Shown here in pieces: positions 14,017-22,359 of a stretch of 64,000 bases of DNA. The stretch lies in contig CAWGGS010000078.1 of NCBI GenBank assembly GCA_963822095.1, positions 62,001 through 126,000 on the forward strand, given 5' to 3'. Every line of letters starts with the position of its first letter. The stretch's first letter is position 1. The notes beneath the pieces are model-generated. The model searched no databases. It was not told the DNA's origin and saw only the letters and a program-made list of their open reading frames with translations. The position numbers were made by a program, and so were the translations under genes. Origin of the DNA: CAWGGS01 sp963822095. GTDB taxonomy: Bacteria > Desulfobacterota > Desulfobulbia > Desulfobulbales > Desulfocapsaceae.

Positions 14017-17000
14017 TCAGGGTGTTGTCGATTTTGCGGGACAGACACCAGGTCCCTGCAACCTGCTGGTTCCTGCGGGGCCGGGAACGACCTGTATCCG
14101 GGTGGCGATTCGTTCCTGCAGGACCGGGACATGGGAGATGATGCCGATGATCTTGCCTTCCTGATGCAGGCAGGCCAAGGTCTCAAGGGCTGTTTCCAGC
14201 GAATCTTCGTCCAGGGTCCCGAATCCCTCGTCGAGAAAGAGTGAGTCGACGCGGACGTTGTTCCCGGCCATCCCCGCAAGCCCAAGGGCCAATGCCAGGC
14301 TGACGATGAAGCTCTCACCCCCGGAGAGATTCTTGGTGGAGCGGACCTCCCCGGCCTGATAGGTATCAATTACATTGAGTTCAAGCGGCTGCAGGGTATC
14401 ACGGACCAGGATATAGCGGTCGTTCATCTTCTGTAGGTTGCGGTTGGCGTGACCTATCATGATTTCGAAGGTTACCCCCTGGGCGAAATTACGGAATTTT
14501 TTTCCGTCGCTGGAGCCGATGAGATCGTGTAATGTCTGCCATCGTCTGTATTCCCTCTGTTGTCGTTGCCTGGCCTCAAATCGACCCTTTTGCTTTTGGA
14601 TCTGCTCCTCATTATCCTGCAGCTTGCCTTTGAGTCTGCCGACCTGTTGCTGCAGGATATTAAGAGCTTCCGTCTTGTCCCGGATCAGTCCATTGAGCTG
14701 GTCAAGGCTTTGCTCGGTGAGCTGTTTTTTGCTCTCCTCTGTAAAACTTTGCTTTTTGCTGTCAAGACGGGTTGCAATTTCAGCCTCCTTTTTGGTGAGC
14801 TTTTCAAGAAAAGCCGTAAGTTCTTCCATGTCATTTTTACTTATAACGGCGGATTGGAAATCGGCCTCATCGGTAAAACCCATCTCTTTTAAAGTGTGGG
14901 AAAAATGCTCTTCCTGCCCTTTAAGCGTATCGGCCCTTTCAGTCAAAGAGTGTTCAAGGATGTCCAATCTTTCACCCAGGACGGCCTTGTCTTTTTCCAG
15001 ACGATTGATCTCCCCTGTAAGGGCTGCGAGATCGGTTTCGGTTTTGCTCACTCTGTCTTCGGCTATCTTTTCTTCTTTTTCCGGGTCCTTGTCCTGGTAG
15101 AGATCCCGGCGTTTTGCCTGCAGTGCGTTGAAACTTTCCTCCCCGATTCGGAGCTGATTGCAAGCGGTTTCAAGCTCATTTTGGCTCTTTTCCACAAGGG
15201 ATTTTGCCCGTTCCCGCGCAATTCGCAATGACTGAAGATCGGTTACGATAATCCGTTCCTGATCCTTCTGCTGCTTCCATGACTGCCTGCGGTGTTCCAG
15301 CCCGTCCAGCACCTCTTTCAGGGAATCCATGCCAACCGATGCGATCCCATAAGCGGCTAGTCGCAAGCCAAGTTCTTCCAGGCTTTGGTGGAGATGGTGG
15401 TCTGTTTGACCAACATGTTCCTGCAGCCTCTTGCACTCCGTGGCAGCGGTATTTTCAGTATACTCTGCCTGTTGCATGGCTTGCAGATTCGAATGGACAA
15501 CATCCTTTTGTCTTTGTTCTTCCGCTCTTGCCGCCTCCGTCTTCTGAACCATATCGTCGATCTTTTGCAGGATCTCTTCGCCTTGCTGTCGGAGTTCATC
15601 CAATCGACAGAGTTCGTCCATTGCAGCGTCGGGCGGACAAGAGAGGCTGCGTGATAGTTCCAGGTGCTCTTTCTCGTCGTTTTCCAATCTGGCCAGGGTC
15701 TTGTCCTGCGCCTTTTGGACCTGTGCTATCTTCTCTTTAACAGCGGCAATTTTCGCTTTGAGTTCGGCGTCTTCGTTTTGCTGGTGTCCAAGTGTCGCCT
15801 CCAGTCGCTGCAACTCCATTTCCGCTTCGCTGCTCCGAATTGGGACCTCGGTGCAGAAGGGATGGAAGAGAGAACCGCAGAGTGGGCAGGGGGTGCCTTC
15901 GGCAAGCCGTTTCCTCTCCTCTTCGTAGTCATGGATCCTTCCGGCCAGGAAGACGAGTTGCCGCTGCTTGTCCACTAACGTGCGCTGCAAGACAAGCTTC
16001 TCAGCTGTTTTTCGATGCTCTTGGACGAACACTTCATTTTGGGTCTCCGCCTCCCTGCTTTGTTGGATGATTTCGCCCAATTCTTTTCGACCATCTGCAA
16101 TTTGTTTTGCCAGCCTCTCTATTTTCTCCAGCTTGTGAAGACGCTCTATACATTTGTTGTGTTCATCTCGAAAATCGGCAGGCTTTCGACCATTGAGAAG
16201 ATTATCCAATTCCTTCTGGGAATTTTTCAGCCGGTCTAAGGCGGCATTATGGATCCCTAGATTGTTATGATAGAGTTCCTTCGTCTTTTGGGCATTTTCC
16301 GTCGCCTCCTGTAAGGAATTCTTTGCTTTTGTAAGCTCTTTTAGCAGCGATCCCAACCTTGTGGAAAGAAGAGTGAGGTTTTTTCCCAATTCCTGAATGC
16401 CGGCCAGATCTTCTGCAAGATCGGCATCTTTTTCATGCAGCAACTGATACGCCTTTACCTCTTCAAGTTCTTTGTCCTTATTAGTAATGGCAGAGAGATT
16501 GTCCTTTAGATCCTGCTCGTTAATTGAGAGCTGTCTGGAGGTTGTTTCCAGGTGTTCTTTTATGCCCTCAATCCTCCTGTCTTCCTCCTTAAGCTTGACA
16601 TCGAACTCGCGAACCTGCCTGCAAAGTGCCGTTTCCAATTGGTAGGCGGACTTTGCCGTCTTTACCAGGACCACCGCTTCCTGATGCGTCTTTTGCAGTT
16701 TCGTAAAGTGCTGTTTAAGCGCAGCGAGTTGTTTTTGGGTTTTTTCCCGCTCCTGAGTTTCCTTGTACTGTTGCTTGCGCAGTGCAGAGAGTTGCAAAGA
16801 GGTGGCACTGAGAGTTTCGGCTTTTTGCGCCCTATCAAGGCGAGCTTTTTCTGGTTCTGCCTTTTGCAGAGATGTTTGGATCTGCCTGGCTTCAGTTTCC
16901 AAGGCTGCAATATCCTCTTTCAAGCTGTTCATCCGATTTAGCCGGTTGAGAGAACTCTGGTATGCTTCGAGCTCTTTTTCGGCCTGTTGGGCGAGCAGTT

Positions 17001-17685
17001 TTTTTTCGCCAAGCTCTTTTTTAAGGGATGCCGCCTCTTCTTCCGGAAGGAGACTTGCCGCTCCTATTTCTGCCTCAAGCATGACAAGTTTCTGCTGCTC
17101 TTCATTCCTTTTTTGGTGGACTTTTTGGGAGATCCGGCTATAGATCCCGGTGCCGGTGATCTGTTCCAGGATCGGAGCGCGTTCATCGGCTTTGGCTTCA
17201 AGAAAGGCGGCAAAGCCTCCCTGGGCCAGGAGTACGGAACGAGTGAACTGATCGAAGTCCATCCCGCAGACTTCCTCTACCTTTTTAGCGACTTCTTTTA
17301 TCTTGTTTTCCAATACCTTATTGGTCAACCCATCGACAATCTCATGCCGCGGTTGCTGGAGCTTTCCGGTCGATTTCTCCCTGGCCCGGCGTTGGCTCCA
17401 ATGACAGCGGAAACGGCCTTTTCTGGTCTTGAAATCGATTTCGGCAAAGCAGAGACCGGTATGGCGGCTCATGATCTCGTTGGTCGACTCGGATATCCTG
17501 TCCAGGCGTGGCGTGCGGCCATAAAGGGCCAGACAGATTGCATCGAGCAGGGTCGTCTTACCGGAGCCGGTGGGGCCGGTGATGGCGAAAATCCCGTCAG
17601 TTGTGTATTCGGCTTGGGTGAAATCGATAGCCCACTCGCCGGCAAGAGAGTTCAGATTTTGGAAACGGACCGTAAGGATCTTCAT
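14017..17685 (-). CDS. sbcC: exonuclease subunit SbcC
   Basis: SbcC is the SMC/Rad50-like ATPase of the SbcCD nuclease, which opens hairpins and processes DNA ends. The 1222-residue protein has the Walker A motif GPTGSGKTTLLD near residue 38 and a very long coiled coil. A zinc hook CPLCG lies near the middle (about residue 605). The ABC signature LSGGESFIVSLALALGL and Walker B SLFLDEGFGTLD lie close to the C-terminus. Its start overlaps the sbcD stop by four bases (ATGA), so translation is coupled. Its C-terminal tail after VPVLQERI is ordinary for the family. Confidence 0.95.
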   Translation of the reverse strand: MKILTVRFQNLNSLAGEWAIDFTQAEYTTDGIFAITGPTGSGKTTLLDAICLALYGRTPRLDRISESTNEIMSRHTGLCFAEIDFKTRKGRFRCHWSQRRAREKSTGKLQQPRHEIVDGLTNKVLENKIKEVAKKVEEVCGMDFDQFTRSVLLAQGGFAAFLEAKADERAPILEQITGTGIYSRISQKVHQKRNEEQQKLVMLEAEIGAASLLPEEEAASLKKELGEKKLLAQQAEKELEAYQSSLNRLNRMNSLKEDIAALETEARQIQTSLQKAEPEKARLDRAQKAETLSATSLQLSALRKQQYKETQEREKTQKQLAALKQHFTKLQKTHQEAVVLVKTAKSAYQLETALCRQVREFDVKLKEEDRRIEGIKEHLETTSRQLSINEQDLKDNLSAITNKDKELEEVKAYQLLHEKDADLAEDLAGIQELGKNLTLLSTRLGSLLKELTKAKNSLQEATENAQKTKELYHNNLGIHNAALDRLKNSQKELDNLLNGRKPADFRDEHNKCIERLHKLEKIERLAKQIADGRKELGEIIQQSREAETQNEVFVQEHRKTAEKLVLQRTLVDKQRQLVFLAGRIHDYEEERKRLAEGTPCPLCGSLFHPFCTEVPIRSSEAEMELQRLEATLGHQQNEDAELKAKIAAVKEKIAQVQKAQDKTLARLENDEKEHLELSRSLSCPPDAAMDELCRLDELRQQGEEILQKIDDMVQKTEAARAEEQRQKDVVHSNLQAMQQAEYTENTAATECKRLQEHVGQTDHHLHQSLEELGLRLAAYGIASVGMDSLKEVLDGLEHRRQSWKQQKDQERIIVTDLQSLRIARERAKSLVEKSQNELETACNQLRIGEESFNALQAKRRDLYQDKDPEKEEKIAEDRVSKTETDLAALTGEINRLEKDKAVLGERLDILEHSLTERADTLKGQEEHFSHTLKEMGFTDEADFQSAVISKNDMEELTAFLEKLTKKEAEIATRLDSKKQSFTEESKKQLTEQSLDQLNGLIRDKTEALNILQQQVGRLKGKLQDNEEQIQKQKGRFEARQRQQREYRRWQTLHDLIGSSDGKKFRNFAQGVTFEIMIGHANRNLQKMNDRYILVRDTLQPLELNVIDTYQAGEVRSTKNLSGGESFIVSLALALGLAGMAGNNVRVDSLFLDEGFGTLDEDSLETALETLACLHQEGKIIGIISHVPVLQERIATRIQVVPGPAGTSRLQGPGVCPAKSTTP

Positions 17686-18920
17686 GTGCTATCCTTTTCG
17701 TCCGTACTCCTTTCAAGTGAGATAACTGCCTCCCTGAAGGCCAGCTGCAGGTCAGGGCGTTGTTCGGCGGGAATCCGGTGGGCATCAAGACAACGGTCAA
17801 AAACCTGATAGGGACTGAGCTCGGATAGCATTTCGCAGCTTTCTTCTTGTTTCAGCATCTGTCGGGTTACCCTGGTATTCATTGTGCGCAGGATCAGAAC
17901 ATTGGATCCCTTCACGACTTCATTCAGGCGAGCCTGCAGGTCGGCCACAATCTCGTCACCCTCGTAGATGACTTCCCCTATGACGTTTTCCTTAGTTTTT
18001 ATAAGAGTTTCAAGCCTGGCAAGGATGCCTTGCAGATCACCTCGGATGCTTTCCAGGTGGAGGAAGGGTGGGATGGGCAGGGGAGTAACCTCGGGGGGCG
18101 ATCCGGTAAAGGTGATTATCTGCACGCTCTTGGTCTGACCCGCTTCTCCAAATCCCATGGGAAGTGGAGATCCGGAGTACCTTTTGACCTCCGATCCCCC
18201 CACCTTCTGGGGGACGTGCAGGTGTCCAAGTGCCAGATAATCGATGCAATCGGGGAAAGAATCGGCCGCCACATGGACCAGGTTACCGACGTAAATATCC
18301 CTGATTCCGTCACGTTCGGTGGTGATGGCGCCTTTGGTAAAGAGATGGCCCATGGCCACGATGGGGACCTCCCTCTCTGCGGTCCTGCGCTGCAGCGCCA
18401 GGTCGGCGATCTGCCGGTAGTGGTTGGTTATGCCGTGGATAAGTTTTTTGCTTTTTTCCTCAAGGCTTTCTCCTGCTTCGGCCTCTCTGATATCTCGGTC
18501 GCGCAGGAAGGGGACGGCACAGACAATTATCTCGGCTTTACCGTTTCTGTCCCGTAGGACCAGGACCTCATCTTCGGGATCACCGCTTACGCTTCCGACA
18601 ATATGGATATCCAGGAAGCGCAGTACCTCCCGGGGGGCATTCAAGACCGAAGGTGAATCATGGTTGCCGCTGGTGACAACCACATGGCGGCAGTGGGACT
18701 CGGCAACCTTGCAGAGAAAGCTGTAGTAAAGCTCAAGAGATCGATTGCTAGGCGTGCTGGTGTCGAAGATATCGCCGGCTATCAGGAGAATGTCGATGTT
18801 TTCACTTACCAGGGTTTCCGCAAGCCAGTTCAGGAAGGCCCTGTGTTCTTCAGTGAACTTCCTTCCGTAGAGATTGCGTCCGATATGCCAATCCGAGGTA
18901 TGGAGAGCTTTGACATGCAT
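17682..18920 (-). CDS. sbcD: exonuclease subunit SbcD
   Basis: SbcD is the Mre11-like, metal-dependent nuclease subunit of SbcCD. The 412-residue protein shows all phosphoesterase motifs: HTSDWHIGRNLYGR at residues 8-21, GDIFDTSTPSNRS near 49, GNHDSP near 87, a lone His in MGHLF, and LGHLHVPQ. A C-terminal cap region that contacts SbcC follows. It is the first gene of the sbcDC pair. The ATG at 18920 is the only sensible start. Confidence 0.95.
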   Translation of the reverse strand: MHVKALHTSDWHIGRNLYGRKFTEEHRAFLNWLAETLVSENIDILLIAGDIFDTSTPSNRSLELYYSFLCKVAESHCRHVVVTSGNHDSPSVLNAPREVLRFLDIHIVGSVSGDPEDEVLVLRDRNGKAEIIVCAVPFLRDRDIREAEAGESLEEKSKKLIHGITNHYRQIADLALQRRTAEREVPIVAMGHLFTKGAITTERDGIRDIYVGNLVHVAADSFPDCIDYLALGHLHVPQKVGGSEVKRYSGSPLPMGFGEAGQTKSVQIITFTGSPPEVTPLPIPPFLHLESIRGDLQGILARLETLIKTKENVIGEVIYEGDEIVADLQARLNEVVKGSNVLILRTMNTRVTRQMLKQEESCEMLSELSPYQVFDRCLDAHRIPAEQRPDLQLAFREAVISLERSTDEKDST

Positions 18921-19003
18921 TCGTCACTTATAACGGTTGTCCTCCGATTTTACAAAAGGTTCTTCCCTCCGGGTACGTATTATGCCCATCTTCTTAGTAG
19001 GGA

Positions 19004-19429
19004 TCAGCCGTAGGCCAGCTGTCCTCCTGCATATCCGAGCCCCCCGGCACACAGCAGACACAAGGTGTAGACAATGAACAGATGCTTCGAAGAAGCCCCT
19101 TTATTACGAATAGTTACGGCGTAGATCAGAAAAAGGGTAAGAATCGTGCTCAGTACCATCTTGACGATAATCAGCGTCATCCATTCACCGTTGAATCGAT
19201 ATTGCCAATCCATGATTCCGGCCAAAATCACCGGAAATACGGAGATCAGGGCCAGCACTGAGCAGTGATAGGCAGTCCTGGAAAAGTGTCCTTCCTTCCA
19301 TTTCAGGCCTAAGAGCGAGAAAAGGAACATACCGACGATCATTCCCATTGGAATGTGGACGAATATCGGGTGTAAGGGATCAGTAAAACCTATACTTTCA
19401 AGCAGTCCATAGAATTTTGCTATCATCAT
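19004..19429 (-). CDS. DUF2231 family membrane protein
   Basis: This is a four-helix membrane protein of 141 residues. The motif LHPIFVHIPMGMIVGMFLFS near the N-terminus, with its conserved His residues, and the later GIMDW motif are typical of DUF2231. In some members these positions suggest heme or metal binding. Its function is not established. The frame is open to 19510, but the ATG at 19429 follows AAGGAG and is preferred. A run of helices ends in a Gly-rich segment (GGLGYAGGQLAYG). It stands between sbcD and the PBP4 gene with no clear operon partner. Confidence 0.75.
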   Translation of the reverse strand: MMIAKFYGLLESIGFTDPLHPIFVHIPMGMIVGMFLFSLLGLKWKEGHFSRTAYHCSVLALISVFPVILAGIMDWQYRFNGEWMTLIIVKMVLSTILTLFLIYAVTIRNKGASSKHLFIVYTLCLLCAGGLGYAGGQLAYG

Positions 19430-19571
19430 AGTCTCCTTGGGAGGAAGTTTTCGCAGAAACGGCAACCTGATAAAGTTATGCAAATAGTAATCATTATTGC
19501 TAATGGCCACAATGTGGAGCGTATTTTTCTTACCGGAAAGACCTCCTGGCCAGGTATTATACTAGGTGTAT

Positions 19572-20858
19572 TTACATTCCGGAGGTGGCTTTCAAAAGCA
19601 TTTTTTCGGTAACGGGGTTCGGGGTATGGGTAGTGTTAAATCGCGCTTTCAAAATGGTAAGAATTTGGTCCCTGGTGTTTGTTTTCTGGTTAAGCATGAT
19701 GACGAACGGTGCTGTGTAGCCGTGGTGTATAAAATAACCACCGTAACAATAGACGCCATCTAAAGTACCTGATTTTATAAACAGATTGTGCTTTATTGGC
19801 AAGAGATCTGCGTAGGGTGAAAATTTATCGAGGACCTTTAGCATCATTCTAGGAGTTATCCGGTTTTTTCTGGAGAGACCGGATCCTTCAACCATGGTTA
19901 TCATTCCCGGAGAGGGGTGAAACGTCCTGTGAATAAAAAAGTTGAAGGTCCTTTGGGCCTTGAACCAGGTCAAGGGAAGGCCGTAGCGTTTTCTTGCACA
20001 GGCTATAAACAGTTCGTTTGCTATAAAATTATTGGAGAACTTGAGGCATTCCCTGACAATATTTCTAACCGTATCAGATTTATGAACGAGGATCAGCAGG
20101 GGTTTGCCGGGATGCTTTTTAAGACGGGTGATCCCGTTGACTTTGATTCCCTGCTTTCTCAGTAAGGCCTCAAAGAGTTCTTTTGTGTAGCGGGACTCGT
20201 TACTGAGATTTCCCTCGGTTGCGAATGCGCCGACGTTGACCCGATACAGACCGGGAGGAAAGAGCTTTCCTATTCTCTTCATCATCGGCAGAACCGGGGT
20301 CTGTTCCTCTCCTGAGTCAATACGGCCGTCGGGATGGACCCGGATCGGCATGGCGTTGAAATTGACCGCTGTCGGGCCAATCATCGCATCATAAGGCCTC
20401 TCCGAATGTTCCGAACCATCGACATCTCTTTCCAGGGCAAATGCCGAGTTGTCGAGGATCAGATCATTGACACGAGCGATGCCTTTTTGGGCAAGTTCCC
20501 CGGCGATGGTGGCTATCTCTTCGGAGGTAAGCATAGGATCCCCATCGCCCTGGATGATGAGATTTCCGGCAGTATCGAGATAGAAACGGGTCTCGAAGCG
20601 GTAGTCGGGACCGAGAATATCCAAGGCGGCAAGGCTGGTGACCAGTTTTATGGTTGAGGCCGGGATAAACGGGGTGTCGGCATGTAAGCCCTCAACGGTC
20701 CCCCTGGCGGTACGCAGCATGTAACCGCCGTGTTGAATATACGACCTGACAGAACCGCTGCGCATCAAGGCCCTGGCGGGCAGAGGAAAGAGAAAGACCG
20801 GGACGGTGAACAGTACCAGGACCATGAGAATAAAGGGGGTAAGTCCGGGGCCGGTCAC
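19572..20858 (-). CDS. dacB: D-alanyl-D-alanine carboxypeptidase/endopeptidase (PBP4, S13 family)
   Basis: PBP4-type peptidases trim or cut peptidoglycan peptides in the periplasm. An N-terminal hydrophobic segment ending PLPARA serves as signal peptide. The active-site SxxK is STIK in PASTIKLVTSL, the SxN motif is SNN in KFSNNFIANELF, and the KTG-type motif is KSG in FIKSGTLDG. The longest frame starts at 20993 inside trpB. The GTG at 20858, after AAGGG and just past the trpB stop, is a better start and gives 428 residues. It follows trpB on the same strand by 46 bases. Confidence 0.88.
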   Translation of the reverse strand: MTGPGLTPFILMVLVLFTVPVFLFPLPARALMRSGSVRSYIQHGGYMLRTARGTVEGLHADTPFIPASTIKLVTSLAALDILGPDYRFETRFYLDTAGNLIIQGDGDPMLTSEEIATIAGELAQKGIARVNDLILDNSAFALERDVDGSEHSERPYDAMIGPTAVNFNAMPIRVHPDGRIDSGEEQTPVLPMMKRIGKLFPPGLYRVNVGAFATEGNLSNESRYTKELFEALLRKQGIKVNGITRLKKHPGKPLLILVHKSDTVRNIVRECLKFSNNFIANELFIACARKRYGLPLTWFKAQRTFNFFIHRTFHPSPGMITMVEGSGLSRKNRITPRMMLKVLDKFSPYADLLPIKHNLFIKSGTLDGVYCYGGYFIHHGYTAPFVIMLNQKTNTRDQILTILKARFNTTHTPNPVTEKMLLKATSGM

Positions 20859-20904
20859 CTGGGCCCTTGAAAAAGGTAAAGGTGACCGGCCGGCATTAAA
20901 GCCT

Positions 20905-22248
20905 TTATATCTCAGGAAGGTTGGCCATGGATTTGGCGATTTCTTCTTCAGGATATTCGTAATCATGCAGTTCACCGGCATAGAACTTGTCATATGAGCC
21001 CATATCGATCAGCCCGTGTCCGGAGAAGTTAAAGAGAATAGTCTTGGGATCGTTCAGGTCACGGGTGGCCTCTATGATCGCTCCTCGGATGGCATGACAG
21101 GTCTCCGGTGCCGGAATGATCCCCTCTGCTTTGGCGAACATCACACCGGCTTTGAAGCATTCCAATTGGTGGAGTTTGACCGGTTCAATGATATTTTCTC
21201 GGACCATGGCCGATACGATCGGGGCCATACCGTGATACCTGAGGCCACCGGCATGGATCCCGGGAGGGATGAAGTCGTGTCCCAGAGTATACATATAAAG
21301 AAGTGGTGTGGTTTTTGCCACATCGCCAAAATCGTAGGCAAGTTTGCCCATGGTCAGCGATGGGCATGAGGATGGCTCGACACCGACAAAGCGGATTTTT
21401 TTCCCGTCAAGATAGTCGGGAATATATGGCACTGCAAGACCTGCAAAGTTGGAGCCGCCCCCGCAGCAGCCGATGATCACATCCGGGTAGTCGCCGGCAA
21501 TTTCCATCTGTTTTTTGGCCTCGAGGCCTATTATTGATTGGTGCAGAAGGACATGATTCAGAACCGACCCCAGGGCGTATTTGGTGTCTTCCCGACCGGA
21601 CGCGTCCTCCAGGGCCTCGGAGATGGCAATACCGAGTGAGCCGGGAGTGTCCGGATAATCAGCCAGAATCTTGCGTCCGGTATTGGTCTCCAGGCTTGGA
21701 CTGGCAACGATCTCTGCACCGTAGGTGTTCATCATCGATTTTCGGTAGGGCTTTTGGTCATAGGAGACCCTGACCATATAGACCTTGCACTCAAGACCGA
21801 ATTTGCTGGTGGCAAAAGACAAGGCGCTTCCCCATTGACCGGCTCCGGTCTCGGTGGTCAGGCGTTTGACACCTTCCTTCATATTGTAATAGGCCTGAGG
21901 AACGGCACTGTTGGGCTTATGGGATCCCACCGGGGAGACACCTTCATTCTTAAAATAGATTTTGGCCTTGGTGCCCAACACCTTTTCCAGGTTGAAAGCG
22001 CGAACCAGAGGAGAAGGACGCCAGATTTTCAGAACATTCTGGACTTCTTCCGGGATATCGATAAAACGCTTATCCGACATCTCCTGCTCCAGAAGGCCCA
22101 TGGGGAAAACCGGGGCAAGCTTCTCCGGTCCCATGGGCTGCTTGGTGGCAGGGTCAAGGGGGGGAAGAAGTCCGCCGGGAATATCGGGGGTGACATTATA
22201 CCATTGGGTTGGCATTTCATCGTCGCGAAGCACAATCTTCTTAATCAT
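20905..22248 (-). CDS. trpB: TrpB2-type tryptophan synthase beta chain
   Basis: The 447-residue protein belongs to the TrpB-like (TrpB2, TIGR01415) branch, which is longer than classical TrpB and works without a tightly bound alpha subunit. It is PLP-dependent and joins indole and serine. The PLP lysine is in GSHKPNSA, the phosphate loop is CCGGGSNFAGL, and the TETGAGQWG segment is characteristic. The N-terminal IPEEVQNVLKIWRPSPLVRA segment is typical of TrpB2. No other trp genes are near. It could salvage indole or have another beta-replacement role. Confidence 0.93.
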   Translation of the reverse strand: MIKKIVLRDDEMPTQWYNVTPDIPGGLLPPLDPATKQPMGPEKLAPVFPMGLLEQEMSDKRFIDIPEEVQNVLKIWRPSPLVRAFNLEKVLGTKAKIYFKNEGVSPVGSHKPNSAVPQAYYNMKEGVKRLTTETGAGQWGSALSFATSKFGLECKVYMVRVSYDQKPYRKSMMNTYGAEIVASPSLETNTGRKILADYPDTPGSLGIAISEALEDASGREDTKYALGSVLNHVLLHQSIIGLEAKKQMEIAGDYPDVIIGCCGGGSNFAGLAVPYIPDYLDGKKIRFVGVEPSSCPSLTMGKLAYDFGDVAKTTPLLYMYTLGHDFIPPGIHAGGLRYHGMAPIVSAMVRENIIEPVKLHQLECFKAGVMFAKAEGIIPAPETCHAIRGAIIEATRDLNDPKTILFNFSGHGLIDMGSYDKFYAGELHDYEYPEEEIAKSMANLPEI

Positions 22249-22359
22249 GGTGTCTCCTTGTCTGTGTAAATCGCATAAAAGTATAAAATCTGAATTCTGA
22301 GCGCCCGTTCGGAAGTTATTTTCTATCTACCATACTTTGTTCGTCTGCGCTATGGTCGA